From positions 496,001 to 560,000 of the forward strand of contig NZ_JBHUML010000002.1 of assembly GCF_042684865.1 (NCBI RefSeq): 64,000 nt of DNA, read 5' to 3'. The stretch comes from Salibacterium lacus. Lineage in GTDB: Bacteria; Bacillota; Bacilli; Bacillales; Marinococcaceae. The position numbers and the translations under genes were made by a program. This document shows, piece by piece, positions 7,349 through 16,812 of this stretch; the first letter of the stretch is position 1, and each line of letters begins with the position of its first letter. The notes under the pieces were generated by a model. The model saw nothing but the letters and a program-made list of their open reading frames with translations. It searched no databases and was not told the DNA's origin.

Positions 7349-8398
7349 TTATTCGAGTAACTTTGTTCTCATTTCTTCATTAAGTTCATCGAGTTCCTGG
7401 ATGAATTTCTTACCGGACTGTACGATACGTTCGTTGGATTGTTCTGTCATTTCAATAGCGGCGTTAACGTCCTCGTAGGCTTTACGGAATGTTTCAATCG
7501 CAACAGCCGGTTCCTCAAGAGTTTTCAGGGTGTCTTCGGTATTTGATTTCAGCATTTCAGCATTGCTTAAAATCATGTTTTCCGTCGCTTCGTTGACGTT
7601 CTGGACCGCATTGATTACTTTCCGCTGGTTGCCGAGGGCAAGCTGAATGGAAGCTGTCACTGTGATAATATTTTTGGTCATTGTAATGGCATTGAAAATC
7701 GCTTCTTCCAGCTTTTCATTATTATCAAGAATCAGATCAACGGAAGCAAGGGACTGCTGCAGCACCATAACTGCCTGATGCATGTTTTTGACCCGTGTTA
7801 TTACTTTTTCCTGGCCTTTCTGCAGCGGGGAGGGATTATCTTTCCACTCGTCTTTGGTCATTTCCTGCTCCAGCATTTCATTAAGCTGGTTGCCCGTTTC
7901 AATCTGTTTTTGGAGTTCTGTAATTCGTTCTTTCGCCGTTTCTTTCAGCTGTTCGAGCATCACATTGTCTTCCTGGAGCTTATCACGGCCGGAAAGCAGA
8001 GCTTCGATAATGTTTTCCACCTGCGCTTCCACCGTTTCGTATTTTCTGGCGTATTGCTCCATTGGACTTCTTCCGAGCAGTTTATTCCATGTTTTTTTCA
8101 GGCGGCCTTCTTTGAGGTACTCCGGTTCAAGTTCGCTGACCATTCCTTTCAGCTCATGGAGTTTCTCCGGAAGTTCATTGTCTTTTTGATTCATCATTTC
8201 CCGGACCGGCCGCTTCAGTGCATCAAGAGATTCACCGGCTTTTTTCTGTTCCGTCTCGCCAATGCTTCCAATGGAGGAAAGCAGATCGTCGGAGTCTTTC
8301 TCCTGTTTGAAGCGTTCCAGGTATTTTTCCGCTTCATTCACGGTTTCTTTGGCACTTTCGGATAAAACAGAGTTATTCTGTTCATTTTCACTGGTCAT
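7349..8398 (-). CDS. telA: TelA family protein (toxic anion resistance, YaaN/YceH type)
   Basis: A 349-residue, almost wholly helical, charged protein of the TelA family, named for tellurite resistance and including B. subtilis YaaN and YceH. Typical features are LKGMVSELEPEYLKEGRLKKTWNKLLG in the first third, the QLNEMLEQEMTKDEWKDNP region, and the conserved C-terminal half around NIITVTASIQLALGNQRKV. It is cytoplasmic, probably an oligomeric coiled-coil protein. Tellurite resistance is a family label; other work ties relatives to cell-envelope stress. The ATG at 8398 follows AGGAGGGA. It heads the minus-strand operon with the unrecognised gene at 6377-7321 and is divergent from the DUF2203 gene. 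Confidence 0.9.
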   Translation of the reverse strand: MTSENEQNNSVLSESAKETVNEAEKYLERFKQEKDSDDLLSSIGSIGETEQKKAGESLDALKRPVREMMNQKDNELPEKLHELKGMVSELEPEYLKEGRLKKTWNKLLGRSPMEQYARKYETVEAQVENIIEALLSGRDKLQEDNVMLEQLKETAKERITELQKQIETGNQLNEMLEQEMTKDEWKDNPSPLQKGQEKVITRVKNMHQAVMVLQQSLASVDLILDNNEKLEEAIFNAITMTKNIITVTASIQLALGNQRKVINAVQNVNEATENMILSNAEMLKSNTEDTLKTLEEPAVAIETFRKAYEDVNAAIEMTEQSNERIVQSGKKFIQELDELNEEMRTKLLE

Positions 8399-8587
8399 AG
8401 GGCTTCCCTCCTGACAAAGAATCGATTGGATTCTGTTTTCCGATCATTGATTATGCTTATGTCTATATTATATCATTTTTTGACGATCTTCGTAGCACAT
8501 TGCTTTTCATTCCTCCATAATTTGTGTACGATAACATTTACAATTAGATTCAACATTACAGTATTTAATCGTAGAAAGGAGGTCAGA

Positions 8588-9001
8588 ATGTTCAGGAAAT
8601 ATTACGGCTTAAGGGAAGCCAATGCTGTTCTTCCGGATGTTCGGGAAGACATTGTCCATCTGCAGCATCTGCAGCATGAATACAAAACCAGTTATCATCA
8701 CCTTCAGGCTGTAAAAAAAGGGAGACTGCAGGAAGGTATGAAGTACAAGGAAGACATTTTTGTACTCGAAACCACCATTGATTTTATGGAAATTCAGGCT
8801 CTTCAGTTGATACACCAGCTGGAGTCCTCAGGCATCTATATAAAAAGTATTGAAAAGGGCATTGTTGATTTTCCAGCACGCCTTCAGGGAAAATCTATTT
8901 TTCTATCATGGAAACAGGGGGAAGAATATATCTCCAACTATTATGAGTGGTCCGAATCGATCGAACATCGAAGAACTATTGGTGAAACCGACGATGACTG
9001 A
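8588..9001 (+). CDS. DUF2203 family protein
   Basis: A 137-residue protein. The opening YYGLREANAVLPDVRED, the helical core, and the ending IEKGIVDFPARLQGKSIFLSWKQGEEYI fit the DUF2203 pattern, in which GLVDFP and CWK.GE are the conserved blocks (here the Cys position of the last block is Ser). No biochemical role is known to me. AAAGGAGG sits 6-7 bases before the ATG at 8588; the longer frame from 8426 is a hydrophobic, implausible leader over the telA promoter region. The NRDE gene starts 15 bases after the stop, so they form a two-gene operon. Confidence 0.8.
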   Translation: MFRKYYGLREANAVLPDVREDIVHLQHLQHEYKTSYHHLQAVKKGRLQEGMKYKEDIFVLETTIDFMEIQALQLIHQLESSGIYIKSIEKGIVDFPARLQGKSIFLSWKQGEEYISNYYEWSESIEHRRTIGETDDD

Positions 9002-9016
9002 CAGGAGGCAGGACAG

Positions 9017-9805
9017 ATGTGTCTGATAGGAATAGGATACCGGGTTCATCCTGATTATCCATTGATTGTTGCAGCAAATCGTGATGAGTTTTTTGACAGA
9101 CCGGCCGCTCCCCTGCATTCCTGGCCTGATTCACCAATTATGGCGGGAAAAGACCTGCAGCAGGGTGGTACCTGGATGGGGGTGACAAAGAGCGGACGAT
9201 TTGCTGCTGTAACCAATGTGAGAGATCCGGGAGAAACAAAAGCGCCCAAATCCCGTGGTGAAATGGTGAAGAACTTTCTCGAAACAGATCATCCGGACCA
9301 TTTTTTTGAAAGCCTGCAGCAAAACCGGCACCAATACGGCGGGTATAATATAGTAGGCGGCAGTCCGGCCGGTGTCTGCTATGCGACAAACCAGACACCG
9401 GACAAAAAAACGGACCTTTCCCCGGGAATTCACGGGTTAAGTAATGCATTTTTAAACACACCATGGCCGAAAGTGGAAAAAATCAAGTCGGATTTCTCCA
9501 GACTGCTGAAGACGTCCGGTTCATCGCTTGGAACGGAAGATTTTTTTAAGGTGTTATCCAACTCAGATGAAGCAGATGCCGGTCAGCTTCCGGACACAGG
9601 GGTGGGTGATACCCTTGAAAAAAAATTGTCACCACTGTTCATAAAAATGGAAGGGTATGGAACACGTTCCCAGACAGTGTTTATGCTGTCGAAGAAGGGA
9701 GATGCTGTTTTGGAAGAAAAGACATACCTTGAAGATGCTGAAATATCGGAACATACAAGATTTGAATGGAACGTGGAAGAGAGTCATGCGAAGAGAAACG
9801 ATTGA
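9017..9805 (+). CDS. NRDE (TANGO2) family protein
   Basis: A 262-residue protein of the NRDE/TANGO2 family, named for the N-terminal motif AANRDEFFDRP seen at about residues 19-29. MCLIGIGYR at the start places Cys2 where an N-terminal-nucleophile hydrolase would have its nucleophile; GGTWMGV and FAAVTNVRDP are further family blocks. Bacterial members are uncharacterised; TANGO2 in animals has been linked to heme handling and lipid metabolism. Length is normal for the family. It follows the DUF2203 gene with a 15-base gap and a good ribosome site (GGAGGCAGGAC). Confidence 0.9.
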   Translation: MCLIGIGYRVHPDYPLIVAANRDEFFDRPAAPLHSWPDSPIMAGKDLQQGGTWMGVTKSGRFAAVTNVRDPGETKAPKSRGEMVKNFLETDHPDHFFESLQQNRHQYGGYNIVGGSPAGVCYATNQTPDKKTDLSPGIHGLSNAFLNTPWPKVEKIKSDFSRLLKTSGSSLGTEDFFKVLSNSDEADAGQLPDTGVGDTLEKKLSPLFIKMEGYGTRSQTVFMLSKKGDAVLEEKTYLEDAEISEHTRFEWNVEESHAKRND

Positions 9806-9890
9806 ATATTTTTTCTTCATATATTATAATTATGCATACTCATTTCCGTGTTTTGGTTAGTTGAAACACAGCAGTGACGCAAAGAAACCG

Positions 9891-9921
9891 TTTACAAAGA
9901 CACAGATCTTTGTTATATAAT
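9891..9921 (+). promoter_or_regulatory. Candidate sigma-A promoter of the glutamate synthase operon
   Basis: TTTACA at 9891-9896 is followed after 17-19 bases by overlapping TATATA/TATAAT at 9914-9921. It lies about 100 bases before the large-subunit start. I see no clear GltC or TnrA operator, and no gltC gene is adjacent. Confidence 0.6.
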
Positions 9922-10020
9922 TTGCCGAAATGTCAGAAAAATGATATGCTTTTGTATATTACTTTTTAAAAAGAGAGAGCTGCCAACGGTCAGCAAGATT
10001 TGAAAGAGGTGGAGAAGGTA

Positions 10021-13000
10021 ATGACACAGCCTTATATCTCACAGAGAACAGGCCTTTATAGTCCCGATTTTGAGCGTGACAACTGCGGGATCGGGTTTTT
10101 AGCCAATATAAAAGGGAAAAAATCACATGATATAGTAGAGAATGCCCTGACGATCCTGGCAAACCTGGAACACCGGGGTGGTCAGGGAGATGAACCGAAC
10201 ACAGGAGACGGAGCGGGGATGCTGCTGCAGCTGCCCCACCAGTTTTTCCAAAAGTGGGAGGCGAATTTGTCGTTCACCCTTCCGGAAGAAGGGAATTACG
10301 GCGTCGGTATGATGTTTCTTCCGGCCGAAGAAACAAGGCTCCGCCGGAGCATGGAAGAAATAAACACTATTATTGAAGAAGAACAGGGACTGCTCGGCTG
10401 GAGGGAAGTCCCGGTAAATGACAGCATGATCGGAAATGCTGCGCTGAAAACGAAACCGGCTGTGTTTCAGGTGTTCATCGAACGTGTTGGAGCGGAACTG
10501 TCACAGGATGACTTTGAAAGAAAGCTCTATGTTATCCGCAAGCGGATAGAAAATGAAGCTGGAAACGCCGTAGAAGAAGGGGATTCTTTTTATTTTGCGA
10601 GCCTTTCTTCACGTACCATTGTATATAAAGGTATGCTCACTACCGAGCAGCTGCCGCAGTTTTATTATGAACTGCACGATCCGGCGTTTGAAACGTCTGT
10701 GGCTATGGTACATTCCCGTTTTTCAACAAATACGTTTCCAAGCTGGGAAAGAGCGCATCCAAACCGCTACCTGATTCATAACGGGGAAATTAACACGATA
10801 AAGGGTAATGTGAACTGGATGCATGCCCGGGAAGCTGTCGTACGTTCCGAGAAATTTAAAGAGGACCTGGATAAAGTTCATCCGATTATTGATCATCACG
10901 GCAGCGATTCCTCGATGTTTGACAATACATTTGAATTTCTGACGCTGGCCGGACGTTCCATGCCTCATGCGGCGATGCTTATGATTCCGGAGCCGTGGCA
11001 GAATAATGATCACATGCCTGAGGATAAAAAAGCGTTTTACAAGTTTAACAGTACGCTGATGGAACCATGGGACGGCCCGACGGCGATTGCCTATACAGAC
11101 GGCCGGAAAGTGGGAGCCTGTCTGGACCGGAACGGGCTTCGTCCGGCACGTTATTACGTCACAAAAGATGATCATATTGTCATGTCGTCTGAAGTCGGTG
11201 TCCTGGACCTCGATCCCGAAGATATCCTTTACAAAGAACGACTTCATCCCGGCCATATGCTCGTTGTAGATATGGAAGAAGGACGTATCGTTCCGGACGA
11301 AGAGATTAAGCACGATATTGTGACTCAAAACCCATACAAAGAATGGGTGGAAGAGTGCCTGACAGATCTTGAAGATGTTATGGAGAGTCGTGAAGTATAC
11401 AACACGGATTTTGATCATTTGAAAGAGAGACAGATCGCGTACGGATATACGTATGAGGAACTCGATAAATTAATCAAGCCTATGGCTGCCGGCGGTCAGG
11501 ATCCGGTAGGTTCGATGGGATATGACTCTCCGCTTGCTGTTCTATCGGAGAATCCCCAGCTTCTTTATAACTATTTCAAGCAGCTGTTTGCCCAGGTAAC
11601 GAACCCTTCCATAGATGCCATTCGTGAAGAACTGGTTACTGCCGTAGGTACAACGATTGGAACAGAGGGAAATCTTCTTCATCCGGAACCGGAAGGCGCC
11701 CGTCACCTGTATCTGAAAACGCCGGTTTTGAATAATGAAGATTTTGCCAAGCTTCGTTCTAATAAGATTGAAGGATTTCAATCCGTAACCCTCCCGATGG
11801 TCTTTGATGCATCCGAAGGGAAAGGGGCTCTTGGTCCTGCACTTGAAAGTTTGTTTGCGTCTGCAGATAAAGCTGTGGATGAAGGTGCGACACTTATTAT
11901 TCTCAGTGACAGGGATGTAGACAGCAGCCGGGCGCCTATTCCGGCGCTGCTCGCTGTCGGAGGCCTGCATCACCACTTTATCCGTAACGGAATGCGGACC
12001 CAGGTAAGTATTGCAGTGGAAACGGCGGAACCACGGGAAGTCCACCATTATGCAGTGCTGCTCGGTTACGGGGCGGAAGCAGTAAATCCGTACCTGGTAT
12101 TTGACAGCATTGATGAAATGATCAGGGACAACTGGCTTGAAGACACTTCTTATGTAGAAGCTGTGCAGGATTATATTAAATCGGCAACCAAAGGAATCAT
12201 GAAAGTATTATCGAAAATCGGTATTTCAACGATTCAGAGTTACCGCGGCGCTCAGATTTTTGAAGCAGTCGGAATTGCTCCGGAAGTAGTGGACAGGTAC
12301 TTCACCTGGACTCCTTCGCGCATCGGCGGTGTCACACTGGATATGATTGCTGAAGAAGTCCTGATCCGTCACGGCAAAGCCTATACGGAGCAGGAAGGCG
12401 CAGACAGGACCCTCGAGCCGGGTGACGATATGCAGTGGAGACGAAACGGGGAACCTCATCAATACAACCCGCATACCATCCACATGCTTCAGCATGCGGC
12501 AAAACAGAATGATTATGAGCTTTTTAAGAAATATTCAAAAGCGATCAATAAACAGGAGGACAAACAGACGACCCTGCGCGGGATGCTGGAATTTGAAACC
12601 GAAGGAAGAAACCCGGTATCTCTGGATGAAGTAGAATCGGCCGAAGATATCGTCAAACGGTTTAAGACCGGAGGTATGTCTTTTGGTGCCATTTCCGAAG
12701 AAGCGCACGAAGCCCTGGCGGTTGCGATGAATAAAATCGGCGGAAAATCCAATTCGGGTGAAGGCGGGGAAGATCCGGACCGGTTTATACCGGATGCCAA
12801 TGGAGATTCAAGACGCAGCTCGATTAAACAGATTGCATCCGGCCGCTTTGGGGCGACAAGTCATTATTTGGTTAATGCAGATGAAATTCAGATAAAAATC
12901 GCCCAGGGGGCGAAGCCGGGAGAAGGCGGCCAGCTCCCCGGAAACAAAGTATATCCCTGGATTGCCAAAGTCCGTGGTACAACCGCGGGAGTGGGGCTCA

Positions 13001-14616
13001 TTTCACCGCCGCCGCATCACGACATTTATTCCATTGAAGACCTGGCACAGCTTATTCACGACTTGAAAAATGCCAACCCGTCCGCGACGGTCAGTGTGAA
13101 ACTGGTATCGGGAACCGGGGTCGGAACCATAGCCGCAGGAGTGGCGAAGGGACGCGCCGACGGTCTGGTCGTGAGCGGCTATGACGGCGGAACCGGAGCA
13201 GCGGCGAAAACGAGCATTAAACACGCTGGTCTGCCTTGGGAAATAGGGTTGTCGGAAACGCATCAGACCCTTGTGGAGAACAACCTTAGAAACCGCATTA
13301 AAGTTGAAACTGATGGTAAATTGATGACCGGCAGAGACGTGGCCGTTGCTGCACTGCTTGGAGCAGAAGAGTACGCTTTTTCGACAGCGCCGCTCGTTGT
13401 ACTCGGCTGTGTGATTATGCGTGTATGCCACCTGGACACCTGTCCTGTAGGGGTCGCAACACAGAATCCGGAACTGCGGAAGAAATTCATGGGCAGTCCG
13501 GACCACGTGGTCAATTTTATGCACTTTGTTGCTGAAGAGCTTCGTGAAGTGATGGCGGAGCTTGGATTCACAAATCTGAATGAGATGGTTGGAAGAACCG
13601 ACATGCTGAAGCAGAAAGACAGCGTGAACAACTGGAAAGCCAATGCTGTAGATTTAACCAATCTCCTGTACCGTCCGAAGAAGCTGGATCAGTCCAAACA
13701 CTTCGGACACCGGGAACAGGACCATCAGCTTGAAGAATCTCTGGATGCCACGACACTTTTGAAGGCAGCAGACAATGCTATTCAGAATAAAGAACCGGTA
13801 TTTGGCGAATTTGCCATCCGCAATACCGATAGAGTGACCGGAACCATTGTAGGAAGTGAAGTAACCAAACGTTACGGTGTGGAAGGTCTTCCGGAAGATA
13901 CTATCCGGTTCACGTTCCGGGGATCCGCCGGTCAGAGTTTCGGCGCTTTCCTTCCAAAAGGAATGACGCATACCCTCGTCGGCGATGCCAATGATTATTT
14001 CGGCAAAGGATTATCCGGAGGAAGAATTATCGCCTTTCCTCCTGAAAATTCAACATTTGCTCCGGAAGAAAGCATTTTGATTGGAAATACAACCTTTTAC
14101 GGCGCTTCTTCCGGTGAAGCCTATATACGCGGAGTAGCAGGAGAACGCTTTGCCGTCCGTAACAGCGGTGCTGATATAGTCGTGGAAGGACTCGGTGATC
14201 ACGGCTGCGAATATATGACAGGCGGAACTGTCGTTAATCTTGGAGCCACCGGTAAAAACTTTGCCGCCGGCATGTCAGGCGGAACGGCCTATGTTCTGGA
14301 CCGGGACGGGACACTTGCTTCGTTTTGCAATCAGGGAATGGTGAACCTGGAACCGGTCGAGCAGGAAGAAGATATAAAACGTCTGAAAAGTATGATTGAA
14401 CGTCATGTTTCGTATACAGAAAGTTCTCTGGCAGAAAGCATACTGCAGCAGTGGAAGAACATGCTTCCAAAATTTGTGAAGGTTATTCCATATGACTACA
14501 AGCACATGCTGGCCTCTATCGAAAACGCCAAAAAAGAAGGGCTGACGGAAGAAGAAGCCATCATGAGCGCGTTTAACGAAACGAAGACAGCTGCAGCCCG
14601 CGTGGGAGGAAAATAA
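10021..14616 (+). CDS. gltB: Glutamate synthase large subunit
   Basis: The 1531-residue alpha subunit of NADPH glutamate synthase (named gltA in B. subtilis), which makes two glutamates from glutamine and 2-oxoglutarate. Cys22 in DNCGIGF is the amidotransferase nucleophile, apparently exposed after removal of a short propeptide. The central and FMN domains include GGKSNSGEGGEDPDRF, GAKPGEGGQLPG and SGYDGGTGA. The 3Fe-4S cluster cysteines are CVIMRVCHLDTC near residue 1135. The last 250 residues form the Gly-rich beta-helix (GGRII, GATSSG-like repeats). ATG 10021 is preferred over TTG 10000 because of the GGTGGAG site. The small subunit gene follows after 39 bases. It lacks an adjacent gltC regulator, unlike B. 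subtilis. Confidence 0.97.
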   Translation: MTQPYISQRTGLYSPDFERDNCGIGFLANIKGKKSHDIVENALTILANLEHRGGQGDEPNTGDGAGMLLQLPHQFFQKWEANLSFTLPEEGNYGVGMMFLPAEETRLRRSMEEINTIIEEEQGLLGWREVPVNDSMIGNAALKTKPAVFQVFIERVGAELSQDDFERKLYVIRKRIENEAGNAVEEGDSFYFASLSSRTIVYKGMLTTEQLPQFYYELHDPAFETSVAMVHSRFSTNTFPSWERAHPNRYLIHNGEINTIKGNVNWMHAREAVVRSEKFKEDLDKVHPIIDHHGSDSSMFDNTFEFLTLAGRSMPHAAMLMIPEPWQNNDHMPEDKKAFYKFNSTLMEPWDGPTAIAYTDGRKVGACLDRNGLRPARYYVTKDDHIVMSSEVGVLDLDPEDILYKERLHPGHMLVVDMEEGRIVPDEEIKHDIVTQNPYKEWVEECLTDLEDVMESREVYNTDFDHLKERQIAYGYTYEELDKLIKPMAAGGQDPVGSMGYDSPLAVLSENPQLLYNYFKQLFAQVTNPSIDAIREELVTAVGTTIGTEGNLLHPEPEGARHLYLKTPVLNNEDFAKLRSNKIEGFQSVTLPMVFDASEGKGALGPALESLFASADKAVDEGATLIILSDRDVDSSRAPIPALLAVGGLHHHFIRNGMRTQVSIAVETAEPREVHHYAVLLGYGAEAVNPYLVFDSIDEMIRDNWLEDTSYVEAVQDYIKSATKGIMKVLSKIGISTIQSYRGAQIFEAVGIAPEVVDRYFTWTPSRIGGVTLDMIAEEVLIRHGKAYTEQEGADRTLEPGDDMQWRRNGEPHQYNPHTIHMLQHAAKQNDYELFKKYSKAINKQEDKQTTLRGMLEFETEGRNPVSLDEVESAEDIVKRFKTGGMSFGAISEEAHEALAVAMNKIGGKSNSGEGGEDPDRFIPDANGDSRRSSIKQIASGRFGATSHYLVNADEIQIKIAQGAKPGEGGQLPGNKVYPWIAKVRGTTAGVGLISPPPHHDIYSIEDLAQLIHDLKNANPSATVSVKLVSGTGVGTIAAGVAKGRADGLVVSGYDGGTGAAAKTSIKHAGLPWEIGLSETHQTLVENNLRNRIKVETDGKLMTGRDVAVAALLGAEEYAFSTAPLVVLGCVIMRVCHLDTCPVGVATQNPELRKKFMGSPDHVVNFMHFVAEELREVMAELGFTNLNEMVGRTDMLKQKDSVNNWKANAVDLTNLLYRPKKLDQSKHFGHREQDHQLEESLDATTLLKAADNAIQNKEPVFGEFAIRNTDRVTGTIVGSEVTKRYGVEGLPEDTIRFTFRGSAGQSFGAFLPKGMTHTLVGDANDYFGKGLSGGRIIAFPPENSTFAPEESILIGNTTFYGASSGEAYIRGVAGERFAVRNSGADIVVEGLGDHGCEYMTGGTVVNLGATGKNFAAGMSGGTAYVLDRDGTLASFCNQGMVNLEPVEQEEDIKRLKSMIERHVSYTESSLAESILQQWKNMLPKFVKVIPYDYKHMLASIENAKKEGLTEEEAIMSAFNETKTAAARVGGK

Positions 14617-14655
14617 CAGACGGCATCAAGATTTATTACGTTTGGAGTGAAAGAT

Positions 14656-16140
14656 ATGGGAAAAACGACAGGTTTTATGGAGTATGAAAGGGAAGCTCCT
14701 CCGAAAGTAAAACCGATGGAGCGTATAAAAAACTGGCAGGAATTTCAGCTTATCATGCCCGAAGAGAAACTGCAGGAGCAGGGTGCGCGCTGCATGGACT
14801 GCGCGATCCCTTTCTGCCAGGCCGGAACTACAATGGAAGGATCAGGCGAGATTGGCTGTCCGGTCTATAATCTGATTCCGGAATGGAATGATCTTGTATA
14901 CCGCGGGCAGTGGAAAGAAGCATTGGCCCGCCTGCATAAGACAAACAACTTTCCGGAATTTACCGGAAGAGTCTGTCCGGCGCCGTGTGAAGGATCCTGT
15001 ACAGTAGCTTTGAACGATGATCCTGTAACCATCAAATCCATCGAGTTTAATATCGTGGAAAGAGGATTTCAGGAGGGCTGGATCACCGCGGAACCACCTA
15101 AAAAACGGACCGGAAAGAAAGTCGCGGTTGTGGGTTCCGGACCTGCCGGCCTTGCAGCTGCCGCCCAGCTTAATAAAGCCGGTCACCAGGTTACTGTTTT
15201 TGAAAAGGATGACCGTATCGGCGGTCTGTTGACATACGGCATTCCGGATGTCAAACTTTCCTACCATATTATTAAGAGACGACTTGATATAATGGAAGAA
15301 GAAGGCGTTGAGTTTGTCACAAATGCGGATATCGGATTGAATTATCCGGAAGAAGATTTAAACCGGGATTTTGATTCTGTCATTCTATGCACCGGAGCAC
15401 AGGTACACCGTGATGTGCCTGCAGAAGGCAGAGGTCTTGACGGTATTCATTATGCCATGGATTTTCTGCGCTCAAACACAAAATCACTGCTTGATTCCGA
15501 GCATGAGGATGACGACTACATCTCTGCCGAGGGCCGGGATGTCATTGTCATCGGGGGCGGTGACACTGGTGTGGACTGTATTACGACGTCCATCCGGCAT
15601 GGTTGTAATTCTCTGATTCAATTTGATATTCACCCGGAAAAAGGAGCCGCACGTCCTGAAGACAATCCATGGCCGTTATATCCGATTGTCTACGGCCGGG
15701 AAGAAGGCCATAAAGAAGCAGAAGCTGTTTTTGGTGATGATCCCCGTACGTACAAAGTCATGACAAAGAAATTCGTCGGTGACAAGAATGGCCGGGTGAA
15801 AGAGCTGCACACGGTGGATGTAGACACAGTATATGAAGACGGGAAAAAAGTCAGAAAAGAGATCCCGGGGACCGAACGTGTATGGAAAGCAGATCTTGTA
15901 TTTCTCGCCGTAGGTTTCACCGGCCCGGAGCAGGACCTGCTTGAAAAAATGGAAATTGAAACAGACGAGCGGAGCACGGTGGATGCAGAATACGGAGTGT
16001 ACCAAACCAGCAAAGATCATATATTTGCTGCCGGAGATAACAGAAGAGGGCAGAGTCTGGTTGTATGGGCGATTCACGAAGGTCGTGAAGCAGCACGTGA
16101 ATGCGACAGACATCTTATGGGCACGACAAACCTGCCGTAG
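14656..16140 (+). CDS. gltD: Glutamate synthase small subunit
   Basis: The 494-residue beta subunit, which passes electrons from NADPH through FAD and 4Fe-4S clusters to the large subunit. N-terminal cysteine blocks CMDCAIPFC and GRVCPAPCEGSC hold the clusters. The FAD-binding GSGPAGLAAA lies at about residue 157, the NADPH-binding GGGDTGVDC at about 300, and the C-terminal AAGDNRRGQSLVVWAIHEGREAA closes the FAD site. The ATG at 14656 follows GGAG by 8 bases, favoured over a GTG 9 bases upstream. It is the second gene of the operon, closed by a strong terminator right after the stop. Confidence 0.97.
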   Translation: MGKTTGFMEYEREAPPKVKPMERIKNWQEFQLIMPEEKLQEQGARCMDCAIPFCQAGTTMEGSGEIGCPVYNLIPEWNDLVYRGQWKEALARLHKTNNFPEFTGRVCPAPCEGSCTVALNDDPVTIKSIEFNIVERGFQEGWITAEPPKKRTGKKVAVVGSGPAGLAAAAQLNKAGHQVTVFEKDDRIGGLLTYGIPDVKLSYHIIKRRLDIMEEEGVEFVTNADIGLNYPEEDLNRDFDSVILCTGAQVHRDVPAEGRGLDGIHYAMDFLRSNTKSLLDSEHEDDDYISAEGRDVIVIGGGDTGVDCITTSIRHGCNSLIQFDIHPEKGAARPEDNPWPLYPIVYGREEGHKEAEAVFGDDPRTYKVMTKKFVGDKNGRVKELHTVDVDTVYEDGKKVRKEIPGTERVWKADLVFLAVGFTGPEQDLLEKMEIETDERSTVDAEYGVYQTSKDHIFAAGDNRRGQSLVVWAIHEGREAARECDRHLMGTTNLP

Positions 16141-16143
16141 AAA

Positions 16144-16175
16144 AAGGGACGGGCGCCAAGCCCGTCCCTTATTAC
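16144..16175 (+). terminator. Terminator of the glutamate synthase operon
   Basis: A perfect 11-bp GC-rich stem (16144-16154 with 16160-16170) and a 5-base loop begin 4 bases after the gltD stop. Confidence 0.85.
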
Positions 16176-16283
16176 AAACATCTAAAAATTTCACGTACCG
16201 TAATTATATTAGAAAAAACAGAGACAAAAATGTTAAACTATAAGGGAAATATAGTGAAATACATAGAAAAAAGGAGCAATTTC

Positions 16284-16667
16284 ATGACAAATTCTTTTAT
16301 AAAAGCTTCTTACAAAACAGGGGTTTATGCTGGAGAGAAGATAGATGAAAAAAATGATAAAACGCTGATGAAGGTTGCTGCCGTATTAAAACACCCGATG
16401 CAGGGCGATCTTCATCAGCCCAGACAAGTCGATGTCCCGCTTTTTCACGAGAGAAAAGCTCTGTCTGAATATGAAAAAGTGTGGGTTCCAACCCCGAATG
16501 TAAAAGCTTTCGATGAAGAAATTCCACCATATCGTGAGTCTTTAATTAAAGCCGTTGGAGAACTGGAAAACGATCTTGCACGCAGGAACGATCATTATTC
16601 AGCCAAATCACTTGAAACGCTGAAAGAGCTGAAACGGGACTACCGCATCGAGCAGGATGAAAGATGA
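16284..16667 (+). CDS. kapB: Kinase-associated protein B (KapB)
   Basis: A 127-residue protein whose first 60 residues match the KapB beta-barrel family (YKTGVYAGEKI, then LMKVAAVLKHPMQGDLHQPRQ, then VPLFHERKALSEYEKVWVP). In B. subtilis KapB lies next to sensor kinase KinB and is needed for its signalling in sporulation initiation. Here there is no kinase gene nearby, and the N-terminus lacks a lipobox, so this is the cytoplasmic form. ATG 16284 has AAAAAGGAG about 8 bases upstream. It is monocistronic between two terminators. Confidence 0.88.
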   Translation: MTNSFIKASYKTGVYAGEKIDEKNDKTLMKVAAVLKHPMQGDLHQPRQVDVPLFHERKALSEYEKVWVPTPNVKAFDEEIPPYRESLIKAVGELENDLARRNDHYSAKSLETLKELKRDYRIEQDER

Positions 16668-16706
16668 GAGTAATAGGAAACGAACATAGCAGCACCATTG
16701 ATAAAA

Positions 16707-16752
16707 AAACGCTTCCGATTACCTGAAAAGGCAGTCGGAAGCGTTTCTTTTT
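16707..16752 (+). terminator. Terminator after kapB
   Basis: A 12-bp perfect stem (16707-16718 with 16735-16746) is followed by CTTTTT. A-rich flanks on the left may also allow use from the minus strand, where the PucR gene ends. Confidence 0.8.
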
Positions 16753-16812
16753 AAGATGTCTTTATCAACAGACAGTCCCCTGATTAACGATTGAAGATTT
16801 TCCAATCGTTTT

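Noticed and set aside
10723..14505. Many long minus-strand frames opposite the glutamate synthase large-subunit gene, up to 231 codons.
   Set aside because: They are shadows of a strongly coding, codon-biased gene with full-length family match and have no ribosome sites.
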